From assembly GCA_945875065.1 (NCBI GenBank), contig CAMCJC010000167.1, positions 1 to 6,178 on the forward strand: a stretch of DNA of 6,178 nt. Direction: 5' to 3'. Origin of the DNA: an uncultured Propionibacteriaceae bacterium. GTDB taxonomy: Bacteria > Actinomycetota > Actinomycetes > Propionibacteriales > Propionibacteriaceae. Shown piece after piece: positions 1 through 5,156 of this stretch. A program made the position numbers and the translations under genes. How positions within the stretch are numbered: the stretch's first letter is position 1; every line of letters starts with the position of its first letter. The notes below the pieces were generated by a model, which worked only from the letters and a program-made list of their open reading frames with translations, was not told where the DNA came from and did not search any database.

Positions 1-561
1 GACGTAGTCGGCGGCGGTCAGGGCGTTGATCGTCAGCAAGCCGAGGCTGGGGGCGCAGTCGATGAGGATGAAGTCGTATCGGGGCCGAAGCGGCGTCAGC
101 ACACGCGTCAGGGTCTGTTCACGGGCCACTTCGCTGACGAGTTGCACCTCGGCCGCAGACAGGTCGATATTCGACGGCAGGATCTCCAGACCCTCGACCG
201 TGGTGCGCTGGATGACCTCGTCGGCGGTGAACTCGTTGGACAGCAGCAGGTTGTAGACGCTGCGCTCCAAAGTGTGGGGGTTGACGCCGAGGCCGACTGA
301 CAGGGAACCCTGCGGGTCGAAGTCGACCAGCAGCACTCGGTAGCCGATCTCGGCGAGAGCTGCGCCCAGGTTGATGGTGGTGGTGGTCTTCCCGACGCCG
401 CCCTTCTGGTTACACATCGCGATCAAGGTGGCGTGCATAGTCCGGGCGGGGTCTGGCGCGGGCGGCTCGGGGAGCGCGGGCATCGGCCTGCCGGTTGGGC
501 CGATCTCGTCCTCAACCAGTTGAGCTGTGGATTGCGGCACCTGGAACAGCTCGTTAGCCAC
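1..561 (-). CDS. parA: ParA/Soj-family chromosome-partitioning ATPase, C-terminus cut by window edge
   Basis: This is a ParA/MinD-type P-loop ATPase. The family binds ATP, dimerises on DNA and helps segregate replicated chromosomes or position cell components. The 187 visible residues contain the deviant Walker A KGGVGKTT (residues 53-60), the A' strand LLVDFDPQGS (77-86) and Walker B FILIDCAPSLG (164-174); the rest lies beyond position 1. The start is GTG at 561, chosen because AGGAGG lies just upstream (566-571, about 4 bases from the GTG). The first 45 residues are a polar, proline-rich extension ahead of the first beta strand, longer than in minimal Soj proteins. The gene follows the GNAT gene by 56 bp. 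In actinobacteria a ParA of this kind usually precedes scpA/scpB, the condensin partners, which would lie outside the window. No parB or consensus parS site is visible. The family call is firm. Whether it is the ParB-dependent ParA or the scpAB-linked paralogue is inferred only from synteny, which favours the latter. Confidence 0.93.
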   Translation of the reverse strand, partial: MANELFQVPQSTAQLVEDEIGPTGRPMPALPEPPAPDPARTMHATLIAMCNQKGGVGKTTTTINLGAALAEIGYRVLLVDFDPQGSLSVGLGVNPHTLERSVYNLLLSNEFTADEVIQRTTVEGLEILPSNIDLSAAEVQLVSEVAREQTLTRVLTPLRPRYDFILIDCAPSLGLLTINALTAADYV

Positions 562-565
562 GTCG

Positions 566-571
566 CCTCCT
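566..571 (-). promoter_or_regulatory. Ribosome binding site of the ParA gene
   Basis: On the minus strand AGGAGG lies 4 bases before a GTG at 561. It is a strong match to the anti-Shine-Dalgarno sequence and decides the start, since in-frame ATG codons farther in (residues 27 and 42) have no comparable site. Confidence 0.75.
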
Positions 572-578
572 GCAAGCT

Positions 579-609
579 TTTGTCGACAAATGCATCCTAG
601 TGGCTAGGA
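579..609. repeat. Two adjacent dyads in the gap before parA
   Basis: The 56-bp gap between the GNAT stop and the parA start holds two perfect inverted repeats. TTTGTCGACAAA (579-590) is a 12-bp palindrome centred about 23 bp upstream of the parA GTG. TCCTAG-TGG-CTAGGA (595-609) is a 6-bp stem with a 3-base loop. The palindrome is AT-rich at its ends, unlike the surrounding DNA, and could be an operator. The second dyad could be a weak terminator for the GNAT transcript, but no T-tract follows it. Neither matches the parS consensus or the actinobacterial SOS box as I know them. Function is not established. Confidence 0.35.
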
Positions 610-617
610 GCGGAGAA

Positions 618-1106
618 TCAGCGCAGTTCGAGGCGGAACGCGAGGAGTCGCGTGTCGGGGGTGGGATTCCAGTCGCGTTCGGGCACGCGAACGAACCCCA
701 TCCGCTCGTACAGGCCGTGGGCGCGCGTCATCCACAGGGCGCTGGAAAGAACGAGCGCGTCACAGCCGGCCTCGCGGGCCCGGTCGATGCACGCCTGGAC
801 GAGGGCCCGGCCGGCCCCTCCGCCTTCAGCTTCCGGATCGACCGCCAGGGTGCGGAACTCTCCCTCCCCCGGCATGGCGAGCTCGGCGACCTCGGAACCC
901 GGCTCGCACCACGCTACGGAGCCGACGACCTTGCCGTTGTTTCGGGCCGCGAGGACGACGGAACCAGCCGCCCGCTCGGCGACGTCACGCAGGTAGTCGA
1001 AGTACGGGTCGTCGGGCAGCATGTGCGACGGTGCATACGCGCGGGCGGTCAGGTCACCAATCGCGTCGTATTCGGCGGGGGTGGCCGGGGAGATCTCGAT
1101 GGTCAT
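618..1106 (-). CDS. GNAT-family N-acetyltransferase
   Basis: A 162-residue single-domain GNAT protein that would transfer an acyl group from acyl-CoA to an amine; the substrate cannot be told from sequence. Motif A is FRTLAVDPEAEGGGAGRAL (residues 84-102). Its pyrophosphate-binding loop reads EGGGAG, with Glu where the family usually has Gln or Arg. Motif B is the Tyr-containing AHGLYERMGFVRV segment (129-141), with the usual catalytic-region Tyr at 133. The length is normal for a complete GNAT. The ATG at 1106 has AAGGA (1112-1116) as a ribosome binding site, which overlaps the xerD stop codon. The 8-bp gap suggests co-transcription and probably translational coupling with xerD. The gene is an insertion relative to the xerD-parA order I recall from other actinobacteria. 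Small-molecule, antibiotic or protein N-acetylation are all possible, and I cannot choose between them. Confidence 0.9.
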   Translation of the reverse strand: MTIEISPATPAEYDAIGDLTARAYAPSHMLPDDPYFDYLRDVAERAAGSVVLAARNNGKVVGSVAWCEPGSEVAELAMPGEGEFRTLAVDPEAEGGGAGRALVQACIDRAREAGCDALVLSSALWMTRAHGLYERMGFVRVPERDWNPTPDTRLLAFRLELR

Positions 1107-1114
1107 TGGGTTCC

Positions 1115-2029
1115 TTAGCTGCGAGCTCTGGGATGGGACTCAAGGTAGACGGTGCGGAGGGCATCGATGGTCACGAGCGTGTAGATCTGAGTGGTCGCGA
1201 CCGACGAGTGGCCAAGCAGCTCCTGCACGACCCTCACGTCGGCGCCCCCCTCCAAGAGGTGGGTGGCGTAAGAATGGCGCAGGGTGTGCGGGGAGACCTC
1301 GCGGGCGATGCCGGCCCTGCGGGCATGGTCGGCGACGATCGCGTGCGCGGAGGTGCGGGAGAGCCGTCGGCCCAGGCGGTTCAGGAACAACGCCTCCTGG
1401 ACGCGGTTCTCGGGCGCGAGTTCGGCCCGCGCGGTCTTCAGGTAGGCGGCCACGGCGTCCCGGGCAAAGCTGCCCAGCGGGACCAGGCGTTCCTTGCCGC
1501 CTTTGCCTAGCAGGCGCAGCCCGGCCGTCGGGTCGGCCAGGGTCGCGAGGATGTCGTCACGGTTTAGGCCGGTCACCTCGGAGATGCGGGCTCCAGTGCC
1601 GTAGAGGACCTCAAGGAGTGCGGCGTCTCTAAGGCCGATGGCCGTGGCACGGTCTGGTGCGTCGAGGAGCGCCGCGACCTCATCCACGCTCAACGCCTTG
1701 GGGAGGCGGCGCGCCAGCTTGGGTGGTGTGATGTCGGCGGCTGGGTTGCTCGAAGTGACCCGTTCACCATGCGCGAAGGCATGGAGGCCGCGGACACTAC
1801 TGAGGAAGCGAGCCACGGAGGCAGCCTTGAGTTCGGCCCCGAGGGCACGCACGAACTCGCTGACCTCGACCCCGGTGACGTCGGCGAGGTCGTCGATGCC
1901 TCGGTCGGTAAGGAAGGTGAGGTAGCGGTTCAGGTCGCGTTCATAGGCGCGGCGCGTGTTTTCGGCGAGACCGCGTTCGACGCTGACGTGTGCGAGGTAG
2001 TCGGCTAGGACCGCCTGGGCTGGTGTCAC
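1115..2029 (-). CDS. xerD: Tyrosine recombinase XerD
   Basis: A site-specific tyrosine recombinase of 304 residues, the normal XerC/XerD length. The family resolves chromosome dimers at dif near the terminus, acting with its XerC partner and FtsK. The N-terminal SAM-like core-binding domain covers roughly residues 4-90 (YLAHVSVERGLAENTRRAYERDL region). The catalytic domain follows from about 110. All active-site residues are present: R148 (GTGARISEV), K176 (GKGGKERLVPL), H248 and R251 (HTLRH), H274 (LLGHSS) and nucleophile Y283 (TTQIYT). About four extra residues lie between R148 and K176 compared with E. coli XerD. The start is GTG at 2029, inside the NUDIX stop (GTGA overlap). It has no clear Shine-Dalgarno, so translation probably depends on coupling. 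The frame stays open up to 2302, but that extension reads through the NUDIX gene in another frame and is not native XerD sequence. Assignment to XerD rather than XerC rests on the TTQIYTLV-type C-terminus and the NUDIX neighbour. Confidence 0.95.
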   Translation of the reverse strand: MTPAQAVLADYLAHVSVERGLAENTRRAYERDLNRYLTFLTDRGIDDLADVTGVEVSEFVRALGAELKAASVARFLSSVRGLHAFAHGERVTSSNPAADITPPKLARRLPKALSVDEVAALLDAPDRATAIGLRDAALLEVLYGTGARISEVTGLNRDDILATLADPTAGLRLLGKGGKERLVPLGSFARDAVAAYLKTARAELAPENRVQEALFLNRLGRRLSRTSAHAIVADHARRAGIAREVSPHTLRHSYATHLLEGGADVRVVQELLGHSSVATTQIYTLVTIDALRTVYLESHPRARS

Positions 2030-2643
2030 GAGCGGATGGGCCAGGGGGCGTCGGCGGGGCGGAGGGTATCGAGGCGGCCCGCCAGACGTGCGGCTTCGAA
2101 AGCCAGCACGCCGGCGACGAGCGTCGGCGACTGGCAGCCGCCGGCCAGGACCGCGTCGTACAAGGCCGCCCGATCCACCCACTCGAAGCTCATGTGTGCC
2201 TCCTCTCCCTCGAGCACGAAATCGTCGGGACGCGACACTGAACGCGGATCGCGGGCGAGGTAAATGCGCAGCGACTCCTCGCAAGCGCCGGGAGTGGTGC
2301 ACATGTCGACAAGGGTGTGCCAGGTCTCGGCTGCCAGCTCGGCTTCCTCAGCGAGTTCCCGCTGCGCGGCGGTCAGGAAGTCCTCGCCGGCGTGGTCGAG
2401 GAGCCCCGCTGGGATCTCGACGAGCTCCATCCGGACGGGGTGCCGGTACTGCCGCACGACGGCGATCGCATCGCGGGCCTCGTCCCAGCAGACGACGGCG
2501 ACGGCACCGGGGTGTGTCAGGTATTGGCGGCTGATCTGCTCACCAGATGGTGTGACGACTCGCTCGTCGACGAACGTGGATACCCGGCCCACCCCCAACT
2601 CGACGCGACCCGTAACTGGCCAACTCACTCGACGATCCCACAC
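2026..2643 (-). CDS. NUDIX hydrolase, ADP-ribose pyrophosphatase type
   Basis: A 205-residue cytoplasmic NUDIX hydrolase that most likely cleaves ADP-ribose to AMP and ribose 5-phosphate using Mg2+ or Mn2+. The ADPRase subgroup is indicated by VRQYRHP (63-69) and EIPAG (76-80) directly before the Nudix box at 80-103. Box residues G80, E87, R95, E96, E99 and E100 are all present. Two deviations are visible. There are six rather than five residues between G80 and E87, which I recall also in the mycobacterial orthologue beside xerD. The late conserved Gly (position 102) is Glu. The start is GTG at 2643, because AAGGAGGT lies 7 bases upstream. An ATG at 2667 is in frame, but the strong ribosome binding site falls inside the codons that start would add. 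The stop overlaps the xerD start by 4 bases, and NUDIX-xerD adjacency is conserved in actinobacteria. The family is certain and the exact substrate is inferred. Confidence 0.93.
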   Translation of the reverse strand: MWDRRVSWPVTGRVELGVGRVSTFVDERVVTPSGEQISRQYLTHPGAVAVVCWDEARDAIAVVRQYRHPVRMELVEIPAGLLDHAGEDFLTAAQRELAEEAELAAETWHTLVDMCTTPGACEESLRIYLARDPRSVSRPDDFVLEGEEAHMSFEWVDRAALYDAVLAGGCQSPTLVAGVLAFEAARLAGRLDTLRPADAPWPIRS

Positions 2644-2650
2644 GGCGCTT

Positions 2651-2658
2651 ACCTCCTT
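2651..2658 (-). promoter_or_regulatory. Ribosome binding site fixing the NUDIX start
   Basis: AAGGAGGT on the minus strand, 7 bases ahead of the GTG at 2643, is the best Shine-Dalgarno in the window. It argues against the ATG at 2667, which lies upstream of it. Confidence 0.85.
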
Positions 2659-2679
2659 GGACCCCAAAACTGTACCCGG

Positions 2680-3642
2680 CTACGGCTGACAGCCATCAGC
2701 GAATCCCAGTTGCTGCAACGTGGCGTGGGTCTCGGGGGATTCGTAGGCCACCCAGTCATCGGCGCCGTCGCCGCCGGTGACCGGGACCTTTGTGAAGCTG
2801 GCGGGCAGGTCGCGGAAGGCGAGCAGGTCGAATACGCCGGTGCCCTTGTCGACGGTGACGTCCGGCAGGGTATCCCAGGCCAGCTGGTAGAGGGCGATCG
2901 GGTTCTTGGGGAGCTTGGCGGCGACGGCCCGGAACACCTCGGCGCTGCGGCGTTGCCGTCCGGAGGCTCCCTCCGGGTCGGGGATCCAGCTGCCGTTGGA
3001 GAGGATCTCGCCCTTGCGGCTGCGCACATAGCCGAGGGCGGTGCGGCCATCAAGAAGGTGTGGGCCGGCTTCGAGTTCGATGTGGGCGAACTGGTCTCTT
3101 AGCGGCTGGGGCACGGTGACCTCTACCCCACCGACGCGGTCGACGAGGCCGGCGAAGCCTTTGAGATTGACAACGACGACATGGTCGATGCTCATGTGAA
3201 GGGTCCGGCACAGCGAGTCAACGAAAGCCTGGGGGCCGCGCAGCCACTCGGTGGCGAGGCGATCGTACTGCTGCGGGGCGTGTTCTACGAACAGGTCGCG
3301 GGTGATGGTTGCCGCCCTGACCCCGCCCGGGCCGCTGCGCAACGCAACGATGATGTCGGCGCGGGCGCCGGTTTCGGCGTCGAGTTCACCGAAGTCGGTT
3401 GTACCCTCGGGCGCGAGCGACCGGTCGTCAACGCCGATGACCAGCATGGTTCGCTCAGCACCGGCGGAGCGATGCAACGCCACGTCGATCCGGGCCGGCC
3501 GGTTGCCAAGCGCGACAATGGGCCCGCCTAGCGCGAGCGCCAGCGCGACGACGGCGATGCCGGAGGCGATCACCCAACGGGGAACGCGAAACCGCCCCGT
3601 ACCTTCCGGCTCGGGGCGGTTCACGTTAGTTGCGTCAGGCAA
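2680..3642 (-). CDS. LytR-CpsA-Psr (LCP) family cell-wall polymer ligase
   Basis: LCP proteins are membrane-anchored enzymes that move lipid-linked glycopolymers (teichoic acids, capsule or arabinogalactan-type polymers) onto peptidoglycan outside the membrane. Numbering from the TTG at 3642 gives 320 residues. There is a short basic cytoplasmic tail, a single transmembrane helix (about 23-46) and an extracellular LCP domain (about 65-245). Family landmarks are MLVIGVDDR (66-74), ARADIIV (93-99, with the conserved Asp), TITRD (112-116), IDHVVVVNLKGFAGLVDRVGG (152-172) and LDGRTALGYVRSRK (197-210). The last conserved arginine cluster is at 229-232. No LytR_C domain follows. The start is uncertain: TTG at 3642 overlaps the upstream stop by 8 bases, GTG at 3624 does not overlap, and neither has a good ribosome binding site. 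A 10-bp GC hairpin sits over the first codons. The gene follows the secreted-protein gene and precedes the NUDIX gene by 36 bp. The acceptor polymer cannot be told. Confidence 0.92.
   Translation of the reverse strand: MPDATNVNRPEPEGTGRFRVPRWVIASGIAVVALALALGGPIVALGNRPARIDVALHRSAGAERTMLVIGVDDRSLAPEGTTDFGELDAETGARADIIVALRSGPGGVRAATITRDLFVEHAPQQYDRLATEWLRGPQAFVDSLCRTLHMSIDHVVVVNLKGFAGLVDRVGGVEVTVPQPLRDQFAHIELEAGPHLLDGRTALGYVRSRKGEILSNGSWIPDPEGASGRQRRSAEVFRAVAAKLPKNPIALYQLAWDTLPDVTVDKGTGVFDLLAFRDLPASFTKVPVTGGDGADDWVAYESPETHATLQQLGFADGCQP
3590..3621 (-). terminator. GC-rich hairpin after the secreted-protein gene, inside the LCP 5' end
   Basis: AACCGCCCCG (3590-3599) and CGGGGCGGTT (3612-3621) pair perfectly over 10 bp around a 12-base loop. 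On the minus strand the hairpin starts 13 bases after the stop codon of the secreted-protein gene and is followed by TTTCGCGTT, a poor T-tract. It could act as a partial terminator or attenuator between the secreted protein and the LCP gene, or mask LCP translation. It lies within the predicted LCP reading frame, which is unusual for a full terminator. Confidence 0.5.
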
Positions 3643-4354
3643 ACGCGCCGGTCTTCGGCAGGCCGGGCTTCACGCCAGGCTTGCTCGGCTTCGGGGCCGG
3701 GGTGGTGTCGTCACCAGAGGTGGTGCTGACCTTGATCCAGTGAACGCCCTTCGAGTCCTTATCTCCGACAGCGACAATCGCATGATTGCCGATTTCCTTG
3801 TCGGCGGGGACCGTGAACTTCAGGGTCAAGGTTCCATCCGCAGCAGCGGTCGCGGTACCAACCACGGTCGGGGCGGACAGCATCGTGAACTCGACCTTCT
3901 CGCCGGCCTGGAAACCGGTACCGGTCAAGGTGACCTCGTCGCCAACCTTGACGGTGGACTTGCTGAGCTTCAACTGGGACTTCGTCGCCTTGTCCTTGCT
4001 CAACGACAGAGCGTCGGAGGTGACAGACTGCGACTTGTAGTTGGTGCAGGTCACGGTCACATCAATGGCCGTGTTGGCCTGGCTGAAGAACTCGAACGAG
4101 CCGTCCGACTCCGGGGGCAAGGTACTGGTCACCGTGGTTCCCAGCGACGACTTCATAGTCGCCACAGTGGACCCGAGGTTGCTGTGGTTAGTGCACTTAC
4201 CACTGATCCAACTGCTGAAGTACTCACCCTCAAGGTTCAGTGCGGTGATGTCCAGTGGGACGTCAGCGTTAGCGTTGGCGGCGGGGGTGGCGATGGCCAG
4301 GCTGCCAAAGACCAGCGACGCACCGGCGAGCGCGCCAAACAGCTTCTTCTTCAT
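3635..4354 (-). CDS. Secreted Ig-like-domain protein with truncated LPXTG motif
   Basis: I do not recognise a named family for the whole protein. It has 239 residues. A clear Sec signal peptide (MKKK, hydrophobic core 5-22, cleavage likely after ANANA at 30) is followed by a beta-rich region (about 31-120) with exactly two cysteines, C54 and C103, likely a disulfide. An Ig/IPT-like domain (about 127-209) follows, with VKVGDEVTLTGTGFQAGEKV as its hallmark start; similar repeats occur in actinobacterial surface proteins. A Pro/Lys/Thr-rich stalk (211-230) ends in LPKTG (232-236), a sortase-type motif. Only AFA follows before the stop, so the hydrophobic segment and basic tail of a normal sorting signal are missing. 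The ATG at 4354 is chosen for its GAGGGAG ribosome binding site (4360-4366) and for placing MKKK at the N-terminus. An in-frame upstream start at 4396 would bury the signal peptide. The protein is probably exported and acts in the wall or outside the cell; its role is unknown. Confidence 0.87.
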   Translation of the reverse strand: MKKKLFGALAGASLVFGSLAIATPAANANADVPLDITALNLEGEYFSSWISGKCTNHSNLGSTVATMKSSLGTTVTSTLPPESDGSFEFFSQANTAIDVTVTCTNYKSQSVTSDALSLSKDKATKSQLKLSKSTVKVGDEVTLTGTGFQAGEKVEFTMLSAPTVVGTATAAADGTLTLKFTVPADKEIGNHAIVAVGDKDSKGVHWIKVSTTSGDDTTPAPKPSKPGVKPGLPKTGAFA

Positions 4355-4371
4355 TCGATCTCCCTCAATGA

Positions 4372-4416
4372 TCTGTGACACGCTGGTGCGCGCCAAGGGT
4401 CACGCTACCTCACAGA
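4372..4416 (-). repeat. Inverted repeat in the leader of the secreted-protein gene
   Basis: TCTGTGA (4372-4378) and TCACAGA (4410-4416) form a perfect 7-bp inverted repeat with 31 bases between them. Inside, GTCAC (4399-4403) can compete by pairing with GTGAC (4375-4379), and CACGCT occurs twice at a 22-base spacing (4379, 4401). It ends 6 bases before the ribosome binding site. It may be a leader stem or an operator. Evidence is pattern only. Confidence 0.3.
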
Positions 4417-4534
4417 CGCCGCACAGTACAGCCCGAGTGCGCACCGAACCCAAGCGTCGACACTTCCTTAGCCAACCGTTGAGATGACACCCAGCCCCGC
4501 CACTAGGGCATTTGCAGTCATGAACAACTAGGGA

Positions 4535-4570
4535 GCCGAGATGGTAAAGGTCGCAATCTTTTCTCTCGGC
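4535..4570 (-). terminator. Possible terminator hairpin after the nicotinamidase gene
   Basis: GCCGAGA (4535-4541) pairs with TCTCGGC (4564-4570). After a small internal loop, AAAG (4546-4549) can pair with CTTT (4558-4561), giving an imperfect 11-bp stem. It begins 13 bases downstream of the nicotinamidase stop, where a terminator would be expected, but no T-tract follows on the minus strand. It could be a factor-assisted or weak terminator. Confidence 0.35.
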
Positions 4571-4583
4571 ATCGGCGTGTCGG

Positions 4584-5147
4584 CTAGTCGGTAGCGACCC
4601 AGATCTCCTGATCCGCCCACTGTTCGATGAGACCCGGGATGGCCTCCGGGTGTACGGCTGCGGTCAGATCGGTTAGGACGGTGGTTTCGAACCCGTGCTC
4701 GACCGCATCCTGGGCGGTGGCGTTGACGCAATAGTCCGTGGCGATGCCGCAGATATCGACGGCCGTGACGTCTTTGGAGCGCAGGAAGTCGGCGAGAGAC
4801 TCCCCCGTCTTGGCCTCGGTGCCTTCGAACCCGGAATAGGCGCCGTCGTACTGGCCTTTGAGGAACAGACCATCCCAGTCGCGATAGGTCAACGCCGGAT
4901 GCTGTTCGGCCCCGGGCGTGCCGGCGACGCAGTGCACGGGCCAGGAGTCGATGAAGTCGGGCTCGTCGCTGAAGTGGTTGCCGGGTTCGATGTGGTGGTC
5001 ACGGGTGGCCACCACGACCTCGTAGCCGTGGGCGCCAGTCAGCAGTTCACTGATGTCAGCCGCGACTGCCGCCCCACCGGCCACGGCCAAGGCCCCGTCC
5101 TCGCAGAAGTCCCGCTGGACATCGACCACGATCAATGCGGTACTCAT
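4584..5147 (-). CDS. pncA: Nicotinamidase (PncA-like, isochorismatase superfamily)
   Basis: This cytoplasmic enzyme would hydrolyse nicotinamide to nicotinate and ammonia, feeding NAD salvage. The product is 187 residues, essentially the length of mycobacterial PncA. The whole active site can be read: catalytic triad D9 (VVDVQRDF), K97 (LFLKGQ) and C140 (GIATDYCV, preceded by the cis-peptide Ile-Ala). The metal ligands are D50, H52, H58 and H72 (ATRDHHIEPGNHFS and WPVHC). These match D8/K96/C138 and D49/H51/H57/H71 of M. tuberculosis PncA almost position for position, which makes nicotinamidase more likely than another isochorismatase-like hydrolase. The ATG at 5147 lies 9 bp after the recN stop, with only a weak AGG-containing ribosome binding site upstream, so coupling to recN translation is plausible. 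An NAD-salvage gene behind recN is not an arrangement I know as conserved. By the same motifs the enzyme should accept pyrazinamide, but that is family inference. Confidence 0.93.
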   Translation of the reverse strand: MSTALIVVDVQRDFCEDGALAVAGGAAVAADISELLTGAHGYEVVVATRDHHIEPGNHFSDEPDFIDSWPVHCVAGTPGAEQHPALTYRDWDGLFLKGQYDGAYSGFEGTEAKTGESLADFLRSKDVTAVDICGIATDYCVNATAQDAVEHGFETTVLTDLTAAVHPEAIPGLIEQWADQEIWVATD

Positions 5148-5156
5148 GTGCGAAGC

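Larger units (their letters stand above)
4355..4583 (-). promoter_or_regulatory. Intergenic region with probable promoter of the secreted-protein gene
   Basis: This is the longest non-coding stretch in the window and holds no credible ORF on either strand. On the minus strand a possible sigma-70-like promoter has a -10 TACTGT (4423-4428) and a -35 TTGGGT (4448-4453) separated by 19 bases, longer than ideal. The ribosome binding site GAGGGAG is at 4360-4366. Transcription from this -10 would begin near 4416, where an inverted repeat begins. The gap size itself supports an independent promoter, but the exact elements are tentative. Confidence 0.35.

Noticed and set aside
26..256. Small plus-strand ORF opposite parA
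   Set aside because: The minus strand encodes Walker-motif ParA here; this is a shadow.
579..590. TTTGTCGACAAA as a parS, dif or SOS box
   Set aside because: It does not match the parS consensus (TGTTTCACGTGAAACA), is too short for a dif site, and lacks the TCGAAC-N4-GTTCGA SOS pattern.
600..1118. Plus-strand ORF of 172 codons opposite the GNAT gene
   Set aside because: It mirrors the GNAT gene, whose motifs A and B are clear, and has no ribosome binding site or recognisable domain.
1115..2029. xerD as an integrase of a mobile element
   Set aside because: It overlaps the NUDIX gene in the conserved actinobacterial order, has housekeeping Xer length and motifs, and no attachment-site repeats or phage genes flank it.
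2030..2302. N-terminal extension of the xerD frame by 91 residues
   Set aside because: It runs through the NUDIX gene in another frame and has Arg/Gly-rich composition typical of a shadow. The GTG at 2029 gives the normal XerD length.
2644..2667. ATG start for the NUDIX gene at 2667
   Set aside because: A strong AAGGAGGT ribosome binding site lies inside the added codons and points to GTG at 2643.
3251..4378. Long plus-strand ORF of 375 codons opposite the LCP and secreted-protein genes
   Set aside because: It is antisense to two well-supported genes, its product is low-complexity Arg/Gly/Ala-rich, no domain is recognisable, and long antisense frames are common in GC-rich DNA.
4528..4731. 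67-codon minus-strand ORF over the pncA 3' end and intergenic gap
   Set aside because: It is out of frame with pncA, mostly overlaps it, is Arg-rich and has no ribosome binding site.
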